Positions 1-9,097 of a DNA stretch of 64,000 bases are shown here, piece after piece. The notes under the pieces were generated by a model. The model worked only from the letters and a program-made list of their open reading frames with translations, searched no databases and was not told the DNA's origin. A program made the position numbers and the translations under genes. The DNA is from Molossus alvarezi (taxonomy: Eukaryota; Chordata; Mammalia; Chiroptera; Molossidae), in assembly GCA_037176705.1 (NCBI GenBank), contig CM073896.1, positions 23,572,708-23,636,707 on the forward strand. The letters run 5' to 3'. Position 1 is the first letter of the stretch. Each line of letters opens with the position of its first letter.

Positions 1-224
1 TCCCTTAAGTTGCAGAAAAGCCACCAAATAAATATAACTCCATGACAAAATGCTTCAAAAGAGGAATTGCATGTAACAGTATGGATGGCCTAATTGACCA
101 AAAGGACCCATTAGCCGTTGCTGCCAAGGAGGCCAGGGGCATGAATCTAACACCAAGGGCACATTTAGAAAACACTGTTCCACAGGGAGAGAGAGCTGAC
201 ATTTATGGGTGCCCCTATTTAATA
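1..224. other. Unique sequence, nothing recognised
   Basis: Open frames here are short (about 65 codons) and occur on both strands, as expected by chance. I see no repeat, RNA gene or exon signature. Confidence 0.4.
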
Positions 225-360
225 CCAGCTACTCGATGAGGTAGGTGTCATGACCCCCATTTTACAGATTACAGAGGAACCCGAGGTCTGGAGATTAAGT
301 ATTATCCAAGGCAGCAAGCCAGTATGTAACAATCTCTCTGAATTGAAACCCTGTGTTCTC
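225..360 (-). repeat. MIR SINE fragment
   Basis: The core reads like the reverse complement of MIR: 'gaggtaggtgtcatgacccc', then 'attttacagattacagagga', then a degraded version of the section that usually reads as a cleared-serum-like 'aggtcacacagc' block. MIR is an ancient tRNA-derived SINE shared by all mammals. This copy is heavily diverged and has no visible TSD. Confidence 0.6.
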
Positions 361-697
361 AACACTACAAATACACCCTTCTGCCTGGCTGGCTGTACTG
401 AAAATGGATCCGCTAGTCACCAGATGGGCCGCGTGCTGAAGCTGGTTTCAAAAGCCTGGTGTAGTTAGCAAAGCCATGGGCCTGCTCCTGGTGATAAATA
501 GTATCACCTTCATCAGTGACAGAAAAAATCAATAAGCATCAGCGACAGCAAAGGAAGTTATAATGTGCCTTTCCCAGAGGAGAAGTTACAACGCATTCCA
601 AAGCCCACAATGAGGTCTTTTTGCCCTATCCACCTCTCACTCAGCCGACCAGATTAGATCATTTTTGTATCCAGAAAAATAAAGAAAACGATGTTCC
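361..697. other. Unique sequence, nothing recognised
   Basis: I see no open frame of note, no repeat family I can name and no structured RNA. Confidence 0.4.
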
Positions 698-712
698 ACA
701 TTCTCAAGGTTT

Positions 713-927
713 TAATTTTTTTTTCTTTATTGATTTTTAGAGAGAGAGGAAAGGAGAAGGAGAGAGAGATAGAAACATCAATGAGTGAGAACATCGATTG
801 CCACCTCCTGCATGCCCCCCACTGAGGATTTGGCCCACAACCTGGGCATGTGCCCTGACTGGGAACCGAACCAGCGACCTCTTGGTGCGTGGGTTGATGC
901 TCAACCACTGAGCCACACTGGCCGGAG
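713..927 (-). mobile_element. Ves SINE, 'Leu-like short-tail' form
   Basis: Read on the minus strand, this is a tRNA-derived Ves SINE: head 'ccggccagtgtggctcagtg', an A/B-box region, a TGTTCTCACTCATTGATG-type middle, a CT-rich stretch, and a tail 'aaaaatcaataaagaaaa'. It is flanked by a 15-bp TSD with one mismatch (acattctcaaggttt at 698-712, acattctcaagattt at 928-942). Such SINEs are copied by Pol III and inserted by L1 machinery. This form shares its tail ('ctttattgattttagagaga' when read on +) with the copies at 32.4, 37.0, 37.8 and 44.4 kb. Confidence 0.93.
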
Positions 928-942
928 ACATTCTCAAGATTT

Positions 943-1447
943 CAAAGGGACTCCTCCCTCTAGAAGTCAAATACAATTGCCAGTGAGTTCTCTGTCCACA
1001 GCTCAGAGAAGAGAAATGAACGTCCCAGTGAACCAGGCCAGGACTTGGCCGCCCCTCTGCTGCGTCCTGGGCAGTGACAGCAGCTGGGCCTTTCGACACC
1101 TCATTGCACCTCCTCTGTTACAGTTGAGATGTATTGTATAGCTTCTTGTATTACCAAAGAATGCATGCATAAATGTTAAAACTGCATGGTGTAAAGGATG
1201 AGAATAAACATAAAAGTCACCTGTAATCCAGAGATGACAACTGCCAGAATCGTTAACATTCTGGTATATTTCCTGTGAGAGTATGTGTGTGTGTGTGGGG
1301 GGGGGGTATTTTATATTTTTCTATTTGGGATTTTCCTCGTATATGTATTCTAAACATGTAAATATATACATATTCATATGATATATATCATTATTGTACA
1401 TACCAACATGGAGAAAATGTTTTAATCTTAACAGCTAACACAATTCC
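943..1447. other. Unique sequence with a (TG)n(G)n tract
   Basis: There is a short TG repeat running into a G9 run at about 1289-1307, then an AT-rich stretch with ATAT motifs (1360-1400). No gene or named repeat is recognised. Confidence 0.5.
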
Positions 1448-2280
1448 TGTCAAGGTGAGACTTGGGGGGAATTAAAGTACCCGAATACAAATGAACCCCC
1501 ACCTCTCTCTACTCAAACTGAAAACTAAGGGTCACCTGGAAGTGAGGCTTACAGAAGGAAGGAAAACTGTAAAGCAGAAGGAAGAATTTGGAGCTTCTGA
1601 AGGGAACTCAGGAGGGGACACCCAGAAGAACACAGGAGGGCGGGAGAAGATAGGGAACCAGTGTGAGGGCAGAAAACCACCCTGTAAGCCAACACGTTCC
1701 CCCAACTGGCATTTGCATGAGTTTGGGGGTGAAACCATATAAAAGGATGAGGTTCCCATGTGAAACAGAACAGAGGCAGCATGAAAAAGAAGCCAGAAGC
1801 CAAAGGCCTGAAGCCAGGAAAACATAGCACTTACAGTATAACAGAAATTCAGAGGAGGGCTCAGGATTTCCCGTCTATGGCACTGGGAGAGTCAAGGCAG
1901 GATAATTCAGATCTCACAGGTCTAGGAGCTCCAGCTGACACACACACAGCTGAGACTGCATGGTGCTTCCAGGTTTTTGTACTGTCGCTCCGTGTTCAAG
2001 GGTTCACTGCTCCTTGTCCACCTGACTTCACGAGCCTTCCAAAGAGTTCTCCAGACCACTTCGCCTTGCTCTACCCCCTGCACGGGTCTGCTGGCTCTGG
2101 CCTAGGACAGACCAGGTGGGCTGGGAGAGACCACGGCTGGGCTTACATAAAGCACAAAGTGTGGAACATGGAGACTTGCTCACTGAAGGCGTCTGACAGC
2201 TAAGCAACCTTCAGCAGGTTGTGCGCATACTTCTGTTACAGAGAGTAAACTGGTGAGTCATACATGGAGAACTGGTAATC
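1448..2280 (+). other. Unassigned segment with LTR-like promoter features
   Basis: A TATA-like motif (catataaaagg, about 1736-1746) lies in a moderately GC-rich stretch that differs from its AT-rich flanks. A 147-codon open frame (1760-2203) overlaps it but resembles no protein I know. TG at 1448 and CA near 2240 could be LTR ends, but no TSD supports that. It could equally be ordinary unique DNA. Confidence 0.2.
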
Positions 2281-2523
2281 TAGAATTTTTAAATCTATCA
2301 AAATCTCAGGACAGAGTCTTTTTCTAAGAGCTAGATAATATCCAGGCCTGTTTCCGTCTGTCATATGTGGGTTTGTGCTTCTGTTTTGGACAAGTCATTA
2401 ATGTGTAGAGATTGATATTAAGGGTCTAAGGGTATCTTGCAATATTTCAGATGTGAGATATTAAGAGTTTGAGTTGGGATGTGCAACAGAAAAAAGTGGT
2501 GCATATAAAAGATGCTCCAAAGG
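2281..2523. other. Unique AT-rich sequence
   Basis: This is the flank of the truncated L1 that follows. Nothing further is recognised. Confidence 0.4.
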
Positions 2524-4120
2524 GAAAAAAATTATTCACCATGACCAAGTGGGATTCATCCCAGGGATGCAAGGCTGGTACAATATTCACAAATCAATAA
2601 ATGTGGTACACCACATAAACAAAAGGAAAAATAAAAACTATATGATCTTATCAATAGACACTAAAAGAGCATTCAACAAAATCCAGCACCCATTTCTGAT
2701 AATAATGCTCAGCAAAGTGGGAATAGAGGGATCATATCTCAACATAATAAAGGCCATGTATGAAAAACCCACAGTCAACATAATACTCAATGGGCAAAAC
2801 CTAAAAGCATTTTTCTTAAAAACAGAAACAAGACAGGAATGCCCACTTTCGCCACTCTGGAAGTCTTAGCCACAGCAATCAGACATGAAGAAAAAATAAT
2901 AGGAATCCATATGGAAGAAGGAAGTGAAACTGTCATTATTTGCAGATGACATGATATTGTACATAGAAAACCCTAAAGACTCCATCAAAAATCTACTAGA
3001 CTTAATAAATAAATTTGGCAAAGTAGCAGGATACAAAATTAATGTCAAGAAATTGATGGCATTCTTATACACCAACAATGAACTCACAGAAAGAGAAACT
3101 AAAAACCAATCTCATTTACCATCACAGCAAAAAACTTAAGATACCTAGGAATAAACTTAACCAAAGAAGTAAAGGACCTATTTGCAGAAAACTACAGATC
3201 ATTAAAAAAATAATAATAAAGAAAGATATAAAAAAGTGGAAGCATATACCATGTTCATGGATTGGAAGAATTAACATCATTAAAATGTCCATACTACCCA
3301 AAGCAATCTATAGATTCAATGCAATCCCCATCAAAATACCAACGACATACTTCACAGAACTAGAACAAATACTCCAAAAGCTTATATAGAACCAAAAAAT
3401 ACCCCAAATATCCACAGCAACCTTGAAAAAGAAGAACAAAGTAGGAGGGACCACAATACCAGATATCACGTTATACTACAAAGCCACTGTAATCAAAACA
3501 GCCTGGTACTGGCACAAGAACAGGCATATAGATCAATAAAACAGAATAGAGAGCCCAGAAATGACTCAAGACAATACGCTCAATTAATATTTGGCAAAGG
3601 TGGCAAGAGCATACAGTGGAGTCAAGACAGCCTCTTCAATAAATGGTGTTGGGAAAATTGGACAGCTACATGCAAAAAAATGAAACTACACCATCAACTT
3701 ACACCATACATAAGAATAAACTCAAAATAGATAAAAAACTTAAATGTGACTCGTGAGTTCATAAAAATCCTAGAAGAAAATGCAAGCAACAAAATTTCAG
3801 ACATCACACACAGCAGAGTTTTCACTGATACAACATCTAAGACAAGAGAAACAGGAAAAAATGAACACATGGGACTACATCAAACTAAAAAGCTCCTGCA
3901 CAGTAAAAGAAACAACCGTCAAAATGGAAAGGGAACACACTACATGAGAGACCATAATTACCAATGATACATCAGATTAGGGGTTAATTTCCAAAATATA
4001 TAGAGTACTCATACAGCTCAAAAAAAGGAAGACAAAGAACCCAATTAAAAATGGGCAGAGGAGCTAAAGAGAAGCCTCTCCGAACAAGACATACAAATGG
4101 CCAAGAGATATTTGAAAACG
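2524..4120 (+). mobile_element. L1 LINE fragment (3' half of ORF2)
   Basis: This is a 5'- and 3'-truncated L1 copy. Conceptual translation gives the RT segment FIPGMQGW, the [14 protein letters not shown] block, the catalytic [12 protein letters not shown] motif (near 2938) and the downstream thumb and C-terminal region ([12 protein letters not shown]). L1 ORF2 encodes endonuclease and reverse transcriptase. This copy is dead because of several frameshifts and stops and a ~16-bp loss near 2858 relative to the copy at the window's right end. It ends in ORF2 with no poly(A) or TSD, so it is a fragment rather than a complete insertion. Confidence 0.95.
2525..3985 (+). pseudogene. L1 ORF2 reverse-transcriptase remnant
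   Basis: The reading frame is split over at least four segments (about 2474-2869, 2924-3139, 3078-3389, 3746-3967). The RT active-site FADD is intact at about 2938-2950. The endonuclease domain is missing because the element is 5'-truncated. No functional protein can be made. Confidence 0.9.
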
Positions 4121-4849
4121 TGGGTCAACTGACGTCAACAGAGTGAGTGAGACCTCCAAGGGAGAGCATGAAGGAAGTACTGCATAACACTCAGCTGACC
4201 TCCCCTCATTTTCAAAAAGTGTTATTAGCAAAAGACATGGAGAGGGTAGGAAGATTTTCATGTCACTTTACTTGAGAGCTGTCCAATTTCACTTCACGGG
4301 ATTCTGGGGCACTTGATTAAGGGGCTGCAGACAGCCTGATCTAGACTGCAGGACAGAGGAAGAGATCTTTTGATTCAGAGCCATGCTGTGGATTGTCTAC
4401 CAAAAAAAAAAAAAAAAAAAAAAAAAAGGTGCCCTTTAGCAGAAGCTAAAAGTGTCACTTGGTACTCTTGCTTCTGTCCCTCACCTTGTTCTTGAAGCAA
4501 ATGGGCCTTTCTAGAACAGGTGAGTCAACTCTCTCACTGAAAGAACAGGAATGTAAGTGAAAGGCACAGTAGAGATGGAAATTAAGGTCACACATGATTG
4601 GACCAGAGCTTTAGAGCTTACTAATTGGCATGAAGACCTCTGAGAACATAAATTCAGAGTGCTTGTTTTTGGGGTTGTGGGAGGAAATAACATATATCTA
4701 AAAACAACAGCAGGAAAAACAGGGTGTGATTCCACCAGTGAGTCAACAATCGTGTATAAATGTTCTCACAATGAACGAATATATACATGGCCCTGCACCC
4801 ATAAATTATGTTACCAGCCATTACTCCAAATGTGGACCTGAATCAGAAT
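4121..4849. other. Unique sequence with an A26 tract
   Basis: A run of 26 A residues (4402-4427) could be the tail of an old retrotransposed copy. The ~280 bp upstream matches nothing I recognise, and I found no TSD around it. Confidence 0.4.
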
Positions 4850-4868
4850 CCCTGAGATGCTTATTTAT

Positions 4869-5012
4869 TTATTTATTTAGTATTTTTAAATTTTTATTTA
4901 TTTTTTTTATTTTTTGGTACATGCCCCTAGCCACTAGGGCCTAGTGGGAACTGACCCTGGGACTCTGGTCCGCAGGCTGACGCTCCAACCGCTGAGCCAA
5001 ACTGGCCAGGGC
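4869..5012 (-). mobile_element. Short Ves-type SINE (tRNA head plus TTTA tail)
   Basis: On the minus strand this is only the tRNA-like head of Ves (start ccctggccagtttggctcag, A box, GCGTCAGCCTGCGGACC, B-box remnant). It stops at a 'ggcatgtacc' point and is followed directly by an AT-rich tail that reads (TTTA)n on +. The CT-rich body and the ATGGAAAAATATCCT tail are absent. A diverged TSD (gatgcttattta / gatgtttattta) flanks it. The copy at 47.8 kb stops at the same point. Confidence 0.85.
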
Positions 5013-5028
5013 CCAGGGATGTTTATTT

Positions 5029-6420
5029 AAAACACGAATTCTTGTAGACCAGAGAGAGCTACTCAGTCTATGCTTTCAACAAGCAAATTCATAAGATCCT
5101 TTCACACATCCAAGTTTCAGAAATGCTATATAAAAAAATCCTTGCCTTCCAGAGACTCTGAGCCCCAGATATGTGGAGGGAAATCCAGTTTCCCCTCGTC
5201 CTTTATATCAAACTGGCATCATAAACATTGGCTACTGTACAAAGTTGTGGGAAGAGGCTCAAAAGTCTGTTTCTTAGTCTGACTGAATATAAACTTAGGT
5301 CCAGAAAAATGCTGTAATCCTTCAGTTTGTTAGACTGACCCTATTTATGAGATAGAACCATAGAAATGACTGATATTATATCTGTTACATACACATACAC
5401 TTGGAATGAAGCATGACATTTGGGAACTTTCCTAAATGATGTGTGTGTGTGTGTGTGTGTTCATTGCTATTCTTAATAAAGTGCATTTATGATTTTACTT
5501 TCATACAAGTTACTGAAAAAGAGAAGAAAATAACAATTTGGAGAAACAGGCACAGAAAATACAAAAGGTGGAGAGTTAAACTAAACATCCATCAAAACTT
5601 TCAACCCGGTATGAAAAGAACACACAACCCGGGACAATGCGGTTCTCTTGTCGCGGCCCCAGGTGCAGGCACTAGGCAGATCTGCCGAGGAGTGTGTTTT
5701 ATTTTATTACCAAACTTGCAAAGCTCAAGGCCCCTTTAAAAAAATTTTTAAACTTCAACCGAAACTTTTTCCAAATAAGGTAGCTTTTCACAAAACGATT
5801 TCCCCTCCTACATCTATGTTCCCAGCGTCAGCAAGCCATAGAGGCTGCTGTTTCCTGGAGCGGCTGCTGTATTCTGTGACAAAGCACCCTCCCCTTCAGC
5901 TGGGAACAACACTAGAAATGCTTTCAGCTAAAGCTTTCAAACAATCCAGGCATTTTTTTAACCTTTAACTATGGGGTCTGACTGAAGCAAATTCCTTCCT
6001 CCTCTCCATTGAAGCTCATTTTAAGATTAAAGAACAGTAATTGTAATCCTGATTCTCCTTCAAGGATTCTGGAAATGATAAAAACCATATCACTTGATTC
6101 TTGGGGTAATAATCCATGATGTCTCGGGACATCACTAGATACAAGAGGCATCTGGGAGCCAAGGAAACTCAGTGAACATGCAGAAATCATCAGCCAGGTC
6201 AACTGTAGAAACCCTGGGCCGTCCATGCAGAGCTCGCTGGGAAGGTGCATGTGGGATGCTCTAGAAAGTGATGCAATGGGCAGATCCGGACATGCGAGGT
6301 GAGCCTCTTAACCCCCTGACAAACCTGTGGACCAAACTCACCGAGGCTGCTTTCTCCTGAACCTGACCTTGTGGTAGCTCCTAGAGCTCACGTGCTTTAT
6401 TAAATCTTTAAGAGTTGCTC
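5029..6420. other. Unique sequence with (GT)10
   Basis: A GT microsatellite lies at 5441-5460. The remainder shows no recognisable repeat. Short open frames (98 and 106 codons on +, 93 on -) have no familiar motif and overlap one another. Confidence 0.4.
5441..5460. repeat. (GT)10 microsatellite
   Basis: Pure GT dinucleotide, followed by tcattg. Likely length-polymorphic. Confidence 0.95.
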
Positions 6421-6500
6421 ACACTGATTTTTTTGGATGTAACAAACACTTGGTACCTAATGATATGCCAGGCACTGTGTTAAGCATTAGGAATTTAAAT
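6421..6500 (-). repeat. MIR/L2 3'-end fragment
   Basis: The motif 'gatatgccaggcactgtgtt', followed by aagcattag, resembles the reverse complement of the shared 3' end of L2 and MIR. It is too short to say which family. Confidence 0.4.
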
Positions 6501-6639
6501 AAAAGAAGCATGATCATGTATCCTCAAGTAACTCGCCGGTTCGTGGGGAGACTGGAAATTCTCGTGTCATCCTCCATGCTCAGCTCGGGCATCCCCTCTC
6601 ATAAGAAGTCTCCCTGGTCCGTACCCTGTGATAGGAGAA

Positions 6640-7287
6640 CTCTAGGATGGCCTCCAAGACCCCGAGCCCCTGGTGTACATGCCTTGCATAAACCCCTGCC
6701 CTTGAATGTGGTCAGGGCATCCTCACGGACCGTGGATATGATGGCATGTCACTCTCATAATTAGATGAGATTATTTGACAAAAGTGGAGGAATTGTGCAG
6801 CTATAATTAAAGTCCCAAATCAGTTGACTGTGAACTAATCAAAAGGAAGGTCATCTTGGGTGGGCCTGACGTGATCAGGACAAACCCTTGTAAAGAGGGA
6901 CTGGGCCCTTTCTGAAGGAGGAGGCTCCTCTGCTGGTCTTGAAGAAGGAAGTGCCGTGTGGTGGCAGGACTGTGAGTGTCCTCGCAGCTGAGAGCAGCTC
7001 CTGGCTGACAGCCAGCAAGAAAACAGGCCTCAATCCAGCCGTCACAGAGACGAAACTGCCACCGAGCATGTGCTCTTGAAAGTGAACTTGAAAGAGGAGC
7101 CTGAGCTCCGGAAAGGAGCGCAGCCCATGCAGCATCTGGGCCGCAGCCTCGGGAGGCCTGAGCAGAGGCTCCAGCTCAACAGTGTTGAGATTTTTGACCC
7201 ACAAAAGCTGTAAGATAATACATGTGTTGTTTTAAGCCACTGAGCTTCTGGTGACTTGTTTCACAACAACAGAAAACCAGCACAACT
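6640..7287 (+). repeat. MLT1-type LTR (ancient ERVL-MaLR)
   Basis: An internal 'gtcatcttgggtgggcctga' stretch, 'cttgtaaagaggga', and an end block 'gttgttttaagccactgagc' then 'ttctggtgacttgtt' match the general plan of MaLR solo LTRs. This is an old non-coding retrovirus-like LTR without internal genes. The 5' boundary is uncertain, and the class is more certain than the subfamily. Confidence 0.65.
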
Positions 7288-7354
7288 GCAGTCTCGAAGT
7301 ATGCTCCGAATAAGAATGGGGATGGGAGACGGCCATGGGCAGGAGAGAGCAGGA

Positions 7355-7480
7355 CATGCACAGCGTGGGGAAGACAATCACCGGCGTCAGGAGCCCTCAG
7401 TTCTCGTCCCAGCTCCTCACCAATCCACAGTATGATACTGGACAAATCACCTCCCTCTCTGGTGTCACCCAGTCCACTCA
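7355..7480 (+). repeat. MIR SINE fragment
   Basis: The part resembling MIR reads 'gtcccagctcctcaccaatc' and then tactggacaaatcacctccctctc, corresponding to the 'ctctgccacttac...gaccttgggcaagt' core. It is highly diverged. Confidence 0.45.
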
Positions 7481-7839
7481 TGCATAAATTATTGAACCAA
7501 ACAAAATCTGAGACCCCCCTTCAGTCTCTAACATTCTTCAAGCCTATGAAGCTGTGTCCTCCGCTTCACAGGCCGCTCATCTTCCATCTGCATCATACCA
7601 GATGGCAGCTCTCCATTGGCCTCCCTGACCCCAAGGAAGCTGCTTGTTTTCCTTTCTAAATGCCTTCCCAGTGGCTTTAGGAGGGATACAGAGACAACTT
7701 CATATGTGCGTAGTCTAGAAGGACACCAATCATAAAACAACACGAGACAGCAAGAGCTCAGAAGGGTCTCTGTTCCCATAGACCTGTAGGCCTCTGTCTA
7801 GCTCTTTCGGAATCAGGAGTAACTGATCTCAACTTTCAC
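7481..7839. other. Unique sequence, nothing recognised
   Basis: I see no repeat or coding signature. Open frames on both strands are below 85 codons. Confidence 0.4.
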
Positions 7840-8030
7840 AAATGATCACTTTTATGCCTCAGATCACACAATAGCTGCCATGTACTGAGCACCTGATATT
7901 AAAGCACTATCTCAGGTGTTTTATATACATCACCTGCCAGGGAGGATTAGTAACTTAAAGGTCACACAGCGATTGGGGGTGAGAATTCTCACCCAGGTCC
8001 CTCTCAGGCTAAAGCTGTGTGTTTCCCTCT
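7840..8030 (-). repeat. MIR SINE fragment
   Basis: 'ctgccatgtactgagcacct', then 'aacttaaaggtcacacagcg' and 'ctcacccaggtccctctcag' match the reverse complement of the MIR 3' and core regions. Confidence 0.6.
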
Positions 8031-8802
8031 GCTTGATGCTCACGCTGCGGCCAAAGCACTTCCTCCGACACCCTCATCTTCGCAGTCAACGGTTCACAGC
8101 GCTCATTCATACATCACCACACAGTAACCGATCATCTTGGTTTGCCCAGGACTGAGAGGTTTCCCAGAAAGCTAGACTTTCAGTGCTAAATCTGAAAAGA
8201 AAAAAAAAAAAAAAAAAAAACCACCCCCCAGGCCAACTGGGCCGAGTCGGTCCCTGGAGAGCCTGTGCTCAGGGCAGGAGATGCAGAACCTGGGACTGGG
8301 GTATAGGGAGGTATAACGTGAAATCCTAAATGCAAAGCTTCCTCAGGGTCAAACACTTCATTTCATTTCTTCGGCACAATCGCTAAGTACAGTCTGTCCA
8401 TGAAATCTCTTAAAAGAACCATTTGATACTCTAACTTACAGGCCTGTCTGTGTGCTAAGGCTCCCCAAACCCAGGTTTTCTCAGGCCCCGGCAGGCCTGC
8501 GTCGTTCAGTCCGATACTCTGCCTGAGACACGGAGGTCAGAGCTTAGCTCTTCTCCCATTACCCACAGTGCTCTTTGATCCACCTAATACCTAAATCCCC
8601 TGAGAACAACTTAAGACTTTTCACATGGTTGTTATTTTGTTATCAGACTCTAATCCCAAACTCATTGAATCTCTTCTTGACCAACAGCAGTGTTTCGGCT
8701 CTGATCCAGGGCCCTTGCCCTTCTCTCGGGACTTGGTAACCCTGTACGCTGGGGACAATGAAGTGGGCAGGTAAGGCTACTGACTGAGGACATACTTAAT
8801 CT
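8031..8802. other. Unique sequence with an A21 tract
   Basis: A21 at 8200-8220 is followed by a C-rich stretch. I identified neither a retrocopy nor a TSD around it. No gene is seen. Confidence 0.4.
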
Positions 8803-8817
8803 ATAATTTATATTCTT

Positions 8818-8879
8818 TTTTTTTTTTTTATCCTCACCCGAGGACATTTTTTCATTTTTTGTTCAGGTAGAGTGGGAGG

Positions 8880-8923
<44 letters not shown>

Positions 8924-9082
8924 TCGACGTGAAAGGGACACATCGAGTGGCTGCCACCCGCACGACCAACCAGGGCCGGGGACAAACTGCAACTGAGGCA
9001 CGTGCCCTTAGCGGGAACCGAACCCGGGTCTCTCTGTACCGCAGGCCGACGCTCCAACCGCTGAGCCAAACCGGCCAGGGCT
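8818..9082 (-). mobile_element. Young Ves SINE
   Basis: This is a full-length Ves on the minus strand: head 'ccctggccggtttggctcag', B-box region with 'gggttcggttcccgctaagg', the sequence catcgatgtgtccctttc-type (here catcgacgt on +), a pure (GA)19 tract at about 8882-8919, and tail 'cctcacccgaggacat' on +. A TSD of about 14 bp flanks it (ataatttatattctt at 8803-8817, aaaatttatattctt at 9083-9097). Low divergence from the copies at 24.0 and 26.5 kb and the long pure dinucleotide suggest a recent insertion. Confidence 0.96.
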
Positions 9083-9097
9083 AAAATTTATATTCTT

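Noticed and set aside
1760..2203. 147-codon open frame starting MKQNRGSMKKKPEAK
   Set aside because: Lysine-rich start and low-complexity content, no domain, no homologue I know. Kept only as a note inside the unassigned segment.
2524..4120. Reverse-transcriptase frame as a possible retrovirus or active gene
   Set aside because: Motifs are those of L1 ORF2, with no LTR, gag or protease. The copy is truncated and frameshifted.
8882..8919. Regular short repeats as a possible CRISPR-like array
   Set aside because: Simple dinucleotide microsatellite without spacers, in a mammalian SINE.
8872..9084. Frame encoding a repeated RERERERE tract, and similar SLSLSL frames elsewhere
   Set aside because: These are translations of the (GA)n / (CT)n tract of Ves SINEs, not proteins.
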